Part shown: in pieces, positions 7,544 to 15,475 of the stretch
Numbering within the stretch: the first letter of the stretch is position 1
Layout: each line of letters starts with the position of its first letter
Origin: JAXHUM01 sp034189325
GTDB taxonomy: Bacteria; Desulfobacterota; DSM-4660; Desulfatiglandales; Desulfatiglandaceae
Direction of reading: 5' to 3'
Assembly: GCA_034189325.1 (NCBI GenBank)
Contig: JAXHUM010000088.1
Span: 1 to 23,699, forward strand
Length of the DNA: 23,699 nucleotides
The notes under the pieces: generated by a model
What the model was told of the DNA's origin: nothing
The model's database searches: none
The model's input: the letters and a program-made list of their open reading frames with translations, nothing else
Translations under genes and position numbers: made by a program

Positions 7544-8677
7544 ATGTCTGAAAAAGAAGCGTATGATCACCTGATTCAGTGGCTGGACAAATCCTGGTGG
7601 AAGTTTGTGCCGTCTGACGAACTGATGCCTATAATCATCACTCATTTTACACCGGAAGAGGCGGCCCTGTTGACGGGGATTCCGTTTTCAAGCAAAAGCC
7701 TTGAAGAATTGGCCCACATCAAAGACATGACACCGGCTGAACTCGGTCCTGAGCTGGATAGAGCCGCCAAAAAAGGCATGGTTTTCAAAACAGTCAGAGG
7801 GGAATCGGTCCGGTACCGGCTCAATGATTCCTTCTTCAGCCTGTTGCGTGCCAATTTCTGGCCTGGAAAGAGAGACGAAACCATCAAGGCCACGGCGCCT
7901 ATGCTCAACCGGTATATCTCCGACGGGTGGTTTGATCAGTATAAGGATGTGCATACCAAAGGATTGAGGGCCCTTCCGATCTACGAAACAGTTGAGGATA
8001 CCCGCCAGATTCTTCCTTATGAAGATGTGGCAAAGGTCGTTGATGGAATGGACTATTATTGCGTCACCACCTGTCCCTGTAGACACAGACACAACCTTGA
8101 CCCTGATGTGCCCGACTGCAAACACCCCACCGAAGTCTGCCTTCATTTTGACGAACTGGCCCACTACATTGTCGACAACGGAATGGGGCGGGAAATCACA
8201 AAGGAAGAAACGCTTGAGATACTAGAACTTTCCGCTGACTCCGGACTGGTTCATGGTGTCTCCAACCATGTGGAAAAGGTGGATACTATCTGCAATTGCT
8301 GCAGCTGTTGCTGTATTTGGCTGGAGGCCTACCATAAGTTAGGGCATACAAAGAGTATGGACCCCTCGAATTACAAGGTCGAAGTCAAAAAAGAGACGTG
8401 CACGGGGTGCGCCCTCTGTGTCAAGAGGTGTCCCATGGACGCGTTGCAACTCAAAGTTTCCACAAAGGCCCGGAACAAGTATGGCAAAGCCGCAGTCGTA
8501 AGCCCGGAGCTATGCATCGGATGTGGTGTATGCGTCCATAAATGCCCTTCTGACTCGCTTCTCTTGGTTCGGAATGAGGACATCACCCTGCCGCCGGAGA
8601 ACCCGAGGAAATTCATGGAAGCGTATCTGAACGACGTGCAGAGGGCCCGGGAAAAAAGGGCGGAAGTGACGGCGTAG
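7544..8677 (+). CDS. Winged-helix-like, Cys-rich double [4Fe-4S] ferredoxin-domain protein
   Basis: 377 residues. The first 95 resemble a winged-helix fold (LTGIPFSSKSLEELA ... GMVFKTVRGESVRYRL). The middle has C173-x3-C-x-C179 followed by Cys192 and Cys199. Next is a very dense CNCCSCCC cluster (250-257). The C-terminal part has two classical [4Fe-4S] motifs: C286TGCALCVKRCP and C324IGCGVCVHKCP. No membrane segment or signal peptide, so it should be cytoplasmic. A role as electron carrier or redox-responsive protein is likely; the partner is unknown. The start is secure: GGAGG lies 8 nt upstream of the ATG. It follows the MarR gene on the same strand with a 161-nt gap containing a palindrome, so it is a candidate target of that regulator. 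Confidence 0.85.
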   Translation: MSEKEAYDHLIQWLDKSWWKFVPSDELMPIIITHFTPEEAALLTGIPFSSKSLEELAHIKDMTPAELGPELDRAAKKGMVFKTVRGESVRYRLNDSFFSLLRANFWPGKRDETIKATAPMLNRYISDGWFDQYKDVHTKGLRALPIYETVEDTRQILPYEDVAKVVDGMDYYCVTTCPCRHRHNLDPDVPDCKHPTEVCLHFDELAHYIVDNGMGREITKEETLEILELSADSGLVHGVSNHVEKVDTICNCCSCCCIWLEAYHKLGHTKSMDPSNYKVEVKKETCTGCALCVKRCPMDALQLKVSTKARNKYGKAAVVSPELCIGCGVCVHKCPSDSLLLVRNEDITLPPENPRKFMEAYLNDVQRAREKRAEVTA

Positions 8678-8852
8678 GAATAAATGTGAGGTCTTAAGGG
8701 AATAAAATGAGAAATGGGGGGTCGATTTTGCAGGCTCAGCAGGAGAAAATGGCATTGGTAAGCCGATGAGAGAGCGGTTGGAATCAGCCTTTTGTCACTA
8801 TTATTGATCTGATCTACAATATCCTGCCAAGGTCTGGGGCTTTTATTTCTTC

Positions 8853-8880
8853 TTGACAAGTCTCCATCTTTCAATAGAAT
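8853..8880 (+). promoter_or_regulatory. Strong sigma-70-type promoter upstream of the acyl-CoA synthetase beta gene
   Basis: TTGACA (8853-8858), 16-nt spacer, TAGAAT (8875-8880, 5/6). Predicted start near 8887 gives a leader of about 160 nt before the coding start, containing the 8907-8930 stem-loop. The rest of the 8678-9046 intergenic stretch holds no gene I can support. Confidence 0.6.
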
Positions 8881-8906
8881 GTTTGCGATATTGTGAATAA
8901 TAATTG

Positions 8907-8930
8907 GGCCGGATACCAACGTATCCGGCC
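8907..8930. promoter_or_regulatory. Stem-loop with perfect 10-bp arms in the leader of the acyl-CoA synthetase gene
   Basis: GGCCGGATAC and GTATCCGGCC separated by CAAC. It starts about 20 nt after the predicted transcription start. In RNA it is a stable stem with a tetraloop, followed by AGTATTTTGGG, which is too poor in U for a standard terminator. It could also be a DNA operator just downstream of the promoter. Confidence 0.45.
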
Positions 8931-9046
8931 AGTATTTTGGGTCTAAAGAAAGCTGTTTGTTGGAGTCGGTGCGATACACGCCCGAGTGTGCTTCTTGGTC
9001 GGAAAAACCATAATCACTCAGTAAACTAGCAGGCATGGAGATAAGG

Positions 9047-9715
9047 ATGGAGATTATTGAGAAGGCATTGAAGGAAGGGCGGATGACCCTTTCTGAGTTT
9101 GAATCAAAACAGGTACTGGCGCTTTATGGTGTCCCCATCACCAAGGAGGTGCTGGTGGATGACATCAATCAGTTCTCTAAGAGTGCCCAAGAAATCGGTT
9201 ATCCTCTTGTTTTAAAAGGGTGTTCTGCAGAAATCGGACACAAAACAGAGAGTGACTTGCTCCATGTGGACATCAGGAATGAAGAGGAAGGCGTCAAGGC
9301 GTTTGAAGAGATCATTTCAAAGCTGAATGGAAGAAGTGGAGCAGTCTTGGTTCAGGAGATGATCAAAGGGTCCAGAGAACTTGTGATCGGAGCTACTCGT
9401 GATCCCCAATTCGGGCCCTGCGTCATGTTTGGTCTCGGGGGAATATTCACTGAGATATTGAAAGATGTGTCCTTTCGGATAGCTCCTCTGGAAAAGAGGG
9501 ATGCCCTGGAAATGATGAAGGAAATTAAGGGGCGTAAGATCCTGGAAGATATTCGGGGCATGGAGCCGGCGGACCTGGATATCCTGTCTGAAATCCTCAT
9601 CAATGTGGGGCGTTTTGCCCTTGAAAATGATAGGGTTAAGGAGGTTGATATCAATCCGGTCATTCTTTCCGGGAACAAACCCATCGCCGTTGACGCCCTG
9701 ATCGTCCTTGAATAG
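9047..9715 (+). CDS. Acyl-CoA synthetase (ADP-forming) beta subunit, ATP-grasp
   Basis: About 222 residues, the size of free-standing ACD beta chains. It opens with KALKEGRMTLSEFESKQVLALYGVPI, the usual N-terminus. The HKTES motif carries the His that is phosphorylated during catalysis in this family, GLGGIFTE and EVDINPVIL are conserved ATP-grasp elements. With an alpha chain the enzyme interconverts acyl-CoA + ADP + Pi and acid + CoA + ATP, conserving energy when anaerobes degrade acids. No alpha subunit is in this window, so a partner elsewhere is needed. The start at 9047 is preferred (GGAG 6 nt upstream); the ATG at 9035 would add four residues. It is preceded by a strong promoter and stem-loop. 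Confidence 0.88.
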   Translation: MEIIEKALKEGRMTLSEFESKQVLALYGVPITKEVLVDDINQFSKSAQEIGYPLVLKGCSAEIGHKTESDLLHVDIRNEEEGVKAFEEIISKLNGRSGAVLVQEMIKGSRELVIGATRDPQFGPCVMFGLGGIFTEILKDVSFRIAPLEKRDALEMMKEIKGRKILEDIRGMEPADLDILSEILINVGRFALENDRVKEVDINPVILSGNKPIAVDALIVLE

Positions 9716-10128
9716 CCTGAAAAGTGGGAAGGCCTTATGTAAAAGGCGGTCCTGCCCTTTTGAGTCGGGTAGTGGGGCGAAGCAGATGGAAGGTGAATGA
9801 AGGGTAGGCTTGTGGACATGGCAACACGGGGTAGGGACCGAGGGTGATCCCCGTCATGCCGATCCGAACCCTTCAGATTCCTCTGTCTCGGGAGACCTCT
9901 GGATCACACCCTCTAAAGGCACTGCGAAACCATTACTGTATAAGCCTGATAAAAGGAATTGCTCAGGCCTTCTGAATATCCAAACACCCCTTCTTAATGA
10001 GACAACCTAGCGCTGCAAAGACTCGTATGATGATGCCTCACCTATGATTGAAGTTGTTCGATCGCGTGCCTGAAAATCTTGAGGATGAGATGTCAAAAGA
10101 GATTTAGATAAACCTAAGGAGATTGTAC
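9716..10128. other. 413-nt intergenic stretch without recognisable gene
   Basis: Between the acyl-CoA synthetase and acyl-CoA dehydrogenase genes. AAAAGGC ... GCCCTTTT around 9740-9763 makes a weak bulged hairpin that might end transcription. No codon-like pattern or family match appears in any frame, and I found no convincing promoter. The acyl-CoA dehydrogenase ribosome site (AAGGAG, 10116-10121) closes the region. Confidence 0.5.
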
Positions 10129-11283
10129 ATGGATTATTCCATTCCTGAAGATATCAGAATAATGCAGGAGACTGTCAGAAAATTCGTCCAAAACGACCTT
10201 GAGCCCATTTCAAGACAAGTGGAAGAGGAGGCCCACATTCCTGAGGATGTAGTGCAGAAGATGCGGGACCTGGGGCTTTTCGGTCTTTCTATTCCTGAAG
10301 AATATGGAGGCCTCGGTCTGAATACCTTTGGAGAAGTCATTGTCTATGAGGAATTGGCAAAGACCAATGCCTGCTTCCGGTCTCGAATAGGCACAAGCAA
10401 CGGAATCGGCTCTATTGGAATATTGATCGACGGTACTGAAGAGCAGAAGACAAAATACCTGCCCCGCATTGCCAGTGGAGAATGGACAGCAGTCTTTGCA
10501 CTCTCCGAACCTGAGGCGGGATCCGATGCGGCCAACATTAAAACGACCGGTGAACTCGACGGAGATCATTGGATTATCAACGGTCGTAAGCACTTCATCA
10601 CCAACGCCGACTGCGGCCATGTCTTTACCACCATGGTTCTGACGGATAAGAACAAGGGGAGCCGGGGGGGGATTACAGCCTTTATCATCGAAAAGGGAAC
10701 GCCAGGATTTAACCTGGGCGCGACTGAAAAGAAGATGGGCCTGAGAGGTTCCAGTACGGCCGAGCTCTTGTTTGACAACTGCCTTGTTCCCAAAGACAAT
10801 GTGATAGGTGGAGATGCCATGATAGGTGAGGGGTTCAAGACGGCCATGCGTGTCTTGGACAAGGGACGCCTGACAATGGGGGCTGCCGCGTTGGGGGCCT
10901 CTCAGAGGCTTCTGGACATGTGCGTTGACTACGCCAAACAGAGAATTCAATTCGGCAAGCCGATCGGCCAATTCCAGATGGTTCAAGCGATGCTTGCTGA
11001 TATGGCCACGGAAATCTACGCGGGGAGGCAGATGCTTCATCATGGAGCCTGCCTGAGGGACCAGGGTAAAAATGTGACCCATGAGGCCTCCATGGTAAAG
11101 CTCTTTTGCACCGAAATGGCCAGCAGGGTCGCGGATAAGGCCATCCAGATTCATGGCGGCATGGGCTACATGAAGGAACTGCCTGTGGAGATGTTTTACC
11201 GCGATGTCCGTTTATACCGGATTTTTGAGGGAACGAGTGAGATTCAGCGAATGGTCATTGCCAGAGAACTTATGAAGAAGTAG
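10129..11283 (+). CDS. Acyl-CoA dehydrogenase
   Basis: 384-residue FAD flavoprotein of normal length for the family; introduces the alpha-beta double bond into an acyl-CoA and passes electrons to ETF. In order: N-terminal helical domain with IPEEYGGLGL, then the FAD/substrate segment ALSEPEAGSDAANI and WIINGRKHFITNA, the RGSSTAELLFDN stretch, RIQFGKPIGQFQ, IHGGMGYMKELPVE, and YRIFEGTSEIQR whose Glu367 is the expected catalytic base. The substrate cannot be told from these motifs. The ATG at 10129 has AAGGAG 7 nt upstream; the TTG at 10123 is rejected. It is probably transcribed alone: 413 nt precede it and 200 nt follow. Together with the acyl-CoA synthetase beta chain it suggests fatty or aromatic acid oxidation. 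Confidence 0.95.
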   Translation: MDYSIPEDIRIMQETVRKFVQNDLEPISRQVEEEAHIPEDVVQKMRDLGLFGLSIPEEYGGLGLNTFGEVIVYEELAKTNACFRSRIGTSNGIGSIGILIDGTEEQKTKYLPRIASGEWTAVFALSEPEAGSDAANIKTTGELDGDHWIINGRKHFITNADCGHVFTTMVLTDKNKGSRGGITAFIIEKGTPGFNLGATEKKMGLRGSSTAELLFDNCLVPKDNVIGGDAMIGEGFKTAMRVLDKGRLTMGAAALGASQRLLDMCVDYAKQRIQFGKPIGQFQMVQAMLADMATEIYAGRQMLHHGACLRDQGKNVTHEASMVKLFCTEMASRVADKAIQIHGGMGYMKELPVEMFYRDVRLYRIFEGTSEIQRMVIARELMKK

Positions 11284-11483
11284 CCCCCCAAAGGATGGCC
11301 TCCAATTGTTCGGACTCTCAGGTTATCCTATTTTCTATGGGGAATAGTCTAGAGTCTATAGCGGGGCTTCTCGCAGAAATGCCTCCAGACAACGATGATG
11401 TGAGATCGGCGTACATACTGTGGACCTTTTGGGGATCCGTTAGAGCGATAAAACAAGTCACTTGACAGGATGATTGAGTAAAA

Positions 11484-12416
11484 ATGAGATTAAGAATATA
11501 TCAAACCTTGGTATTTCTCGTTATCCTGTTTTTGGGTGGGATCGGGTATGGGGGAACCACTGTTCGATTTGGGATCCTCCCGGTTGTGGACACACTTCCT
11601 CTGTGGGTAGCCCTTGAAAAGGGCTTTTTTGAAAAACAGGAGATCGATATACGCATCGTTCCTTTTCAAAGTGCGCTGGAACGCGATGCCGCTCTTCAAG
11701 CAGGAAAACTTGATGGTTATTTCGGGGACATAGTCAATACCGTGTTGATGGTAAGGTCGGGACTCGATCTGGGGATAATGACCACCGCGTTTCATACCCA
11801 TCCCAAACATAGGATGTTTGGCATTGTCTCTGCTCCAGGGTCCGGTATTAAAAGGCTTTCCGAGCTTCAAGGAAAACAGGTGGCCATATCCAGTGCCACG
11901 ATCATCGAATATCTCTTGGATCGTATTCTTCTCTCTAAAGATCTCCCCTTCGATTTTGTTGAGAAGCTGGAGATAAAGAAAATACCTGTCCGAGTTCAGG
12001 TGCTTCTTGCAGATCAGGTTCCTGCTGCTCTTCTCCCGGAACCATTAATAACACTGGCCCAGACAAAGGGTGCCCATGTGCTTGCGGATGACAGGGATCT
12101 TGATCTCTGTCTGACCGTCTTAGCCCTTAAAAGGGATATTATCAAGAGGGACAGGTCCTTTGTAGACAGATTCCTCACCGCCTATGATTCCGCAGTCAGG
12201 GCCATCAACCACGATCCCGATTCCTTTAAGGGGACCATGATCTCGCGCACACGTTTGCCTGAAATCATTCGAGACAGGTACAAGCCCCCAATTTTTCCTG
12301 AGGCAGATCTTCCTTCCAAAAAAGATGTTGAGGCGGCCCAAAAATGGATCATCCAAAGCAACAGGGAAGGGCGCCCAATTCCTTATCACAGGATTGTTTT
12401 GACGACAACAGAATGA
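11484..12416 (+). CDS. ABC transporter periplasmic binding protein (NMT1/THI5-TauA type)
   Basis: 310 residues with a signal peptide: MRLRIYQ, then a hydrophobic run LVFLVILFLGGIG, with cleavage likely near residue 23. The mature part begins VRFGILPVVDTLPLWVALEKGFFEKQ and continues with LQAGKLDGYFGDIVNTVLM and LSELQGKQVAI, the NMT1/TauA-type pattern. No lipobox Cys is apparent, so it is probably soluble in the periplasm. The ligand is unknown; relatives bind sulfonates, pyrimidine precursors, aromatic carboxylates and similar molecules, and the fold is related to the futalosine enzymes MqnA/MqnD. It opens a five-gene operon and overlaps the ATPase gene as ATGA. The Shine-Dalgarno is weak. Confidence 0.88.
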   Translation: MRLRIYQTLVFLVILFLGGIGYGGTTVRFGILPVVDTLPLWVALEKGFFEKQEIDIRIVPFQSALERDAALQAGKLDGYFGDIVNTVLMVRSGLDLGIMTTAFHTHPKHRMFGIVSAPGSGIKRLSELQGKQVAISSATIIEYLLDRILLSKDLPFDFVEKLEIKKIPVRVQVLLADQVPAALLPEPLITLAQTKGAHVLADDRDLDLCLTVLALKRDIIKRDRSFVDRFLTAYDSAVRAINHDPDSFKGTMISRTRLPEIIRDRYKPPIFPEADLPSKKDVEAAQKWIIQSNREGRPIPYHRIVLTTTE

Positions 12417-13186
12417 GCACCCCGAAGGCCGTCATAAGGGTTGAAAACCTCTCCAAGGGCTTTGACAACGCCAAATGCCCCGTCCTTGACAACATCTCTT
12501 TTTCCATCCTGCCTGGTGAGACCATGGCTGTTATCGGGCCTTCCGGATGTGGTAAGACCACACTCCTCTATATCCTTTCGGGTCTCCTTCAGCCCTCCTC
12601 AGGGAAGATACTCTGTCACGGAAGAGATCTGGTTCGGCCGGGGAGTGACAGCTCCTTTATCCTTCAGGATTTCGGTCTGTTCCCTTGGAAAACAGTGGAG
12701 AAAAATGTTTCCCTCGGACTTGAGGTGAACAAGGCTCCCTCAAGAGTACGCAAGGGTATAACCGCATCACTTCTTAAAGAACTGGGCCTTGATTCGCTGG
12801 CTTTCAGATATCCCGCTGAGATTAGCGGGGGGCAGAAACAGAGGGTGGCCATTGCCAGGGCCTTGGCCACAGAGCCGGATATCCTCTTAATGGATGAACC
12901 CTTCTCCTCGCTCGACGCCATAACACGTGAAAAACTACAGAATACCATATTGGATACGTGGCACAGGCGGAGTCTTACCTATGTGCTTGTGACCCATAGC
13001 GTGGAAGAGGCGGTGTTTTTAGGGCAACGTATCATGGTCTTGAGTGATCGGCCGGCCCGTATAAGGGATATGATTGGAAACCCCGGGTTCGGGGAACACA
13101 ACTATCGAACGAGCGATACCTTTTTTCATAAGGTGAGAGACGTAAGACGGAGCATTCAAAGAGGCATGTCAGATAGAGACTCATGA
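12413..13186 (+). CDS. ABC transporter ATP-binding protein (TauB/SsuB-like)
   Basis: 257-residue ABC ATPase. Walker A GPSGCGKTT (42-50), Q-loop LQDFGLFPW (Gln85), signature SGGQKQR (138-144), Walker B ILLMDEP (157-163), D-loop SSLD, switch His195 in VLVTHS. The FPWKTV stretch after the Q-loop is usual in nitrate/sulfonate/taurine-type importers. The start at 12413 overlaps the binding-protein stop (ATGA) and its stop overlaps the permease start (ATGA), so the three subunits are translationally coupled. Upstream in-frame codons from 12344 lie inside the binding-protein gene and are rejected. It powers import through the permease half of the next protein. Confidence 0.95.
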   Translation: MSTPKAVIRVENLSKGFDNAKCPVLDNISFSILPGETMAVIGPSGCGKTTLLYILSGLLQPSSGKILCHGRDLVRPGSDSSFILQDFGLFPWKTVEKNVSLGLEVNKAPSRVRKGITASLLKELGLDSLAFRYPAEISGGQKQRVAIARALATEPDILLMDEPFSSLDAITREKLQNTILDTWHRRSLTYVLVTHSVEEAVFLGQRIMVLSDRPARIRDMIGNPGFGEHNYRTSDTFFHKVRDVRRSIQRGMSDRDS

Positions 13187-14817
13187 GGGCCTTGGTCAGA
13201 TATATCTTCTCCATAGTAGTCCTTCTGCTGTTGTGGAAGTTCGTCTCCATCCTCTTGTCAACTGCCGTCCTGCCGCCGCCTGAGGATGCCTTTGTCGCTT
13301 TTGGAAAATCCGTCAAGACAAGGATCTTTTGGGATCACTTTGCTGCCAGCGCCTTTCGCGTTTTCATGGCCATGGCTGTGGGCTGGCTTTTTGCCTTCCC
13401 CCTGGGCATATTGATAGGGTACTACACAAAGGCGGATGAGGTTTTGTCCCCTTTAGTATTTCTGACATATCCTATTCCAAAAATCGTGTTCCTGCCGGTT
13501 TTCCTCATCATCTTCGGTCTTGGAGATTTGTCGAAGATTTTTATTATCTCGCTGATCATAGGGTATCAGATCCTCGTGGCAACGAGGGATGGGGTAAAAG
13601 GCCTGAACAAGAAATCGATAGATTCTTTCCGCTCCCTCGGCGGCGGAGCCTGGCAGACCATGCGTCATGTTGTTGTGCCTTCGGCGCTTCCCCACGGATT
13701 TACCGCCCTTCGGATAGGGACCGGCACAGCCATAGCTGTCCTCTTCTTTGTAGAATCTTTTGCAACGTCAAAGGGGCTTGGGTTCTTTATTATGGATTCG
13801 TGGGGAAGGGCATCTTACGATCTCATGTTTGTGGGCATTATCGGCATGAGTCTGCTCGGTGTCCTTCTTTATGAGATATTCAACTATCTCGAAAAGAATT
13901 TGTGTGCCTGGAAGTTCATAGAGTCAGGTCGGTCTGTGCATGTGGAATCGGTGCAAGGGGTTTTGGGGAAGGTTGAAGTCTTTGGTAAGATGATCAAATT
14001 CAGCCATACCCTGTTTGCCCTTCCATTTGCCCTGTCAGCCGTGGTCTTGGCCCACAGGGACCATCCTGTTTCATTGGCGCTCCTTTTCTGGATTGTTGTG
14101 GCCATGGTGGGGGCAAGGTCCGCGGCAATGGGTTTTAACAGGGTTGTCGATGCCGGTTTTGACGCAAAGAACCCAAGGACAGCGGACAGGGCGATTCCTT
14201 CAGGGTCCATGTCTTACAGGTCCGCAGGCCTTTTTGTGGTGCTCTTCTCATGTCTCTTTATCTTTTCAGCAGCCATGATCAGCAGGCTCTGCCTGATTCT
14301 ATCCATACCTGTTCTGGCCGTGCTTCTGTCCTATTCCTTTCTAAAGCGTTTTACATGGCTTTCTCATATCTATCTCGGATTTTCTATCTCTTTGGCCCCT
14401 ATGGGCGCCTGGATAGCTGTTGCAGATACCCTCAACGGGTCTGTCGTATGGCTTTCTCTGGCCCTCTTGACTTACATCGCCGGTTTTGACATCCTTTACG
14501 CTTGCCAGGACCGGGAATTCGACAAAGAAACCGGACTCTTTTCCGTGCCGGCTGTTTTTGGTGTGAGAACGGCGTTCTCTTTGTCCACCTTGCTCCATGT
14601 CTTGTCTTTTGTTTTTTTTCTGTTGATTTTTGTTTCTTTTGATATGGGGGGTGTATACTTTGGTGCTCTGGTGATTATCGCGGTCCTATTCCTAGTCGAA
14701 CACCGACTGGTGAGTCCCGATGATCTAACAAATATCAGGATTGCCTTTTTCCATGTCAACAGTCTGATCTCTCTCGTACTGTTTTTCGGGATCCTGTTTG
14801 ATGAACTTCTAAGATGA
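13183..14817 (+). CDS. Fusion: ABC permease (TauC/SsuC type) + UbiA-family prenyltransferase
   Basis: 544 residues in one open frame, two full-length membrane proteins joined. Residues 1-240 are an ABC importer permease with about six helices and the cytoplasmic EAA-type loop SFRSLGGGAWQTMRHVVVPSALP (149-170), ending as such permeases normally do. A linker of about 25 residues follows. From about 265 it is UbiA: KMIKFSHTLFALPFA, first Asp-rich motif NRVVDAGFDAKNPRT (319-333), second motif DILYACQDREFD (436-447), about eight helices. UbiA enzymes attach a polyprenyl chain to an aromatic acid in the membrane, in ubiquinone or menaquinone synthesis (MqnP in the futalosine route). The start overlaps the ATPase stop (ATGA). 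A GTG or TTG around 13951-13971, or the ATG at 13990, could allow internal translation of UbiA alone. UbiX and UbiD follow. Confidence 0.9.
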   Translation: MRALVRYIFSIVVLLLLWKFVSILLSTAVLPPPEDAFVAFGKSVKTRIFWDHFAASAFRVFMAMAVGWLFAFPLGILIGYYTKADEVLSPLVFLTYPIPKIVFLPVFLIIFGLGDLSKIFIISLIIGYQILVATRDGVKGLNKKSIDSFRSLGGGAWQTMRHVVVPSALPHGFTALRIGTGTAIAVLFFVESFATSKGLGFFIMDSWGRASYDLMFVGIIGMSLLGVLLYEIFNYLEKNLCAWKFIESGRSVHVESVQGVLGKVEVFGKMIKFSHTLFALPFALSAVVLAHRDHPVSLALLFWIVVAMVGARSAAMGFNRVVDAGFDAKNPRTADRAIPSGSMSYRSAGLFVVLFSCLFIFSAAMISRLCLILSIPVLAVLLSYSFLKRFTWLSHIYLGFSISLAPMGAWIAVADTLNGSVVWLSLALLTYIAGFDILYACQDREFDKETGLFSVPAVFGVRTAFSLSTLLHVLSFVFFLLIFVSFDMGGVYFGALVIIAVLFLVEHRLVSPDDLTNIRIAFFHVNSLISLVLFFGILFDELLR

Positions 14818-14866
14818 TATGGATGAAGAAGAATTCTCATTAGTAGGTTATACAGAGGCGTGAGTC

Positions 14867-15475
14867 ATGAAAAAAAGAATTGTTGTGGGCATCTCAGGGG
14901 CATCCGGTGTCATTTACGGGATCACCCTTGTCAAGGAACTCCTTGCCTATCCCATGGAGGTCCATGTGATCATTACAGAGACCGGCAGAAAAATCATCGC
15001 CCATGAACTCCATCACAGGGGAGATGTCGGTTCTTTGTGCGGGAAGAATTTCGACTACTCTCAAAACCCGGAAGCTCGACTCATAGAATATGAGGAGGAT
15101 GATCTGTTTGCAGCCCCTGCAAGCGGTTCTTTCAGACATCAGGGCATGGTGGTGGTCCCCTGCTCGATGAAAACTCTTTCCGGTGTTGCAGGTGGGCTCG
15201 CGGAAAATCTCCTGCTCCGCGCCGCAGATGTCTGCTTGAAGGAGAGGCGCACCTTGATCCTTGTGCCGAGGGAAACCCCTTTGAACCGGATTCACATCTC
15301 AAATATGGCCCGGGCCGCAGATGCCGGCGCGATTATCCTGCCGCCTACACCTGCTTTTTACTTCGGTCCAAAAACCGTGCAGGATATGGTCGATTTTGTC
15401 GTAGGAAGGATCCTTGATCAGTTAGGGTTAGAGCACAAACTTGTTCGGGAGTGGGGTGATGAAGACGTCTTATAA
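14867..15475 (+). CDS. ubiX: UbiX-family flavin prenyltransferase
   Basis: 202 residues, the family's usual size. GISGASG (8-14) is the FMN/prenyl-phosphate loop; VVPCSMKTLSGVAGGLAENL and LVPRETPLN are hallmark segments, the latter near the prenyl phosphate site. UbiX joins dimethylallyl phosphate to FMN to make prenyl-FMN, the cofactor needed by UbiD, whose gene starts inside this one. It lies 49 nt after the permease-UbiA gene with a GAGGCG-like ribosome site. Soluble, cytoplasmic. The pair UbiX-UbiD next to UbiA points to quinone synthesis more than to stand-alone aromatic degradation. Confidence 0.95.
   Translation: MKKRIVVGISGASGVIYGITLVKELLAYPMEVHVIITETGRKIIAHELHHRGDVGSLCGKNFDYSQNPEARLIEYEEDDLFAAPASGSFRHQGMVVVPCSMKTLSGVAGGLAENLLLRAADVCLKERRTLILVPRETPLNRIHISNMARAADAGAIILPPTPAFYFGPKTVQDMVDFVVGRILDQLGLEHKLVREWGDEDVL

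Noticed and set aside
8371..9036. 221-codon minus-strand frame overlapping the Fe-S gene and the following gap
   Set aside because: Its first part is antisense to the strong ferredoxin motifs, the protein resembles no family, and it conflicts with the promoter and hairpin at 8853-8930.
9740..9763. Possible rho-independent terminator after the acyl-CoA synthetase gene
   Set aside because: The stem is bulged and only four Ts follow; too weak to list as a terminator.
9810..10010. 66-codon frame in the acyl-CoA synthetase / dehydrogenase gap
   Set aside because: No ribosome site, low-complexity polar composition, no family resemblance.
10210..11154. 314-codon minus-strand frame inside the acyl-CoA dehydrogenase gene
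   Set aside because: Lies wholly antisense to a clear acyl-CoA dehydrogenase; a shadow of its codon bias.
12344..12412. N-terminal extension of the ABC ATPase
   Set aside because: It would overlap the binding-protein gene by 73 nt; the ATGA overlap at 12413 gives the expected N-terminus.
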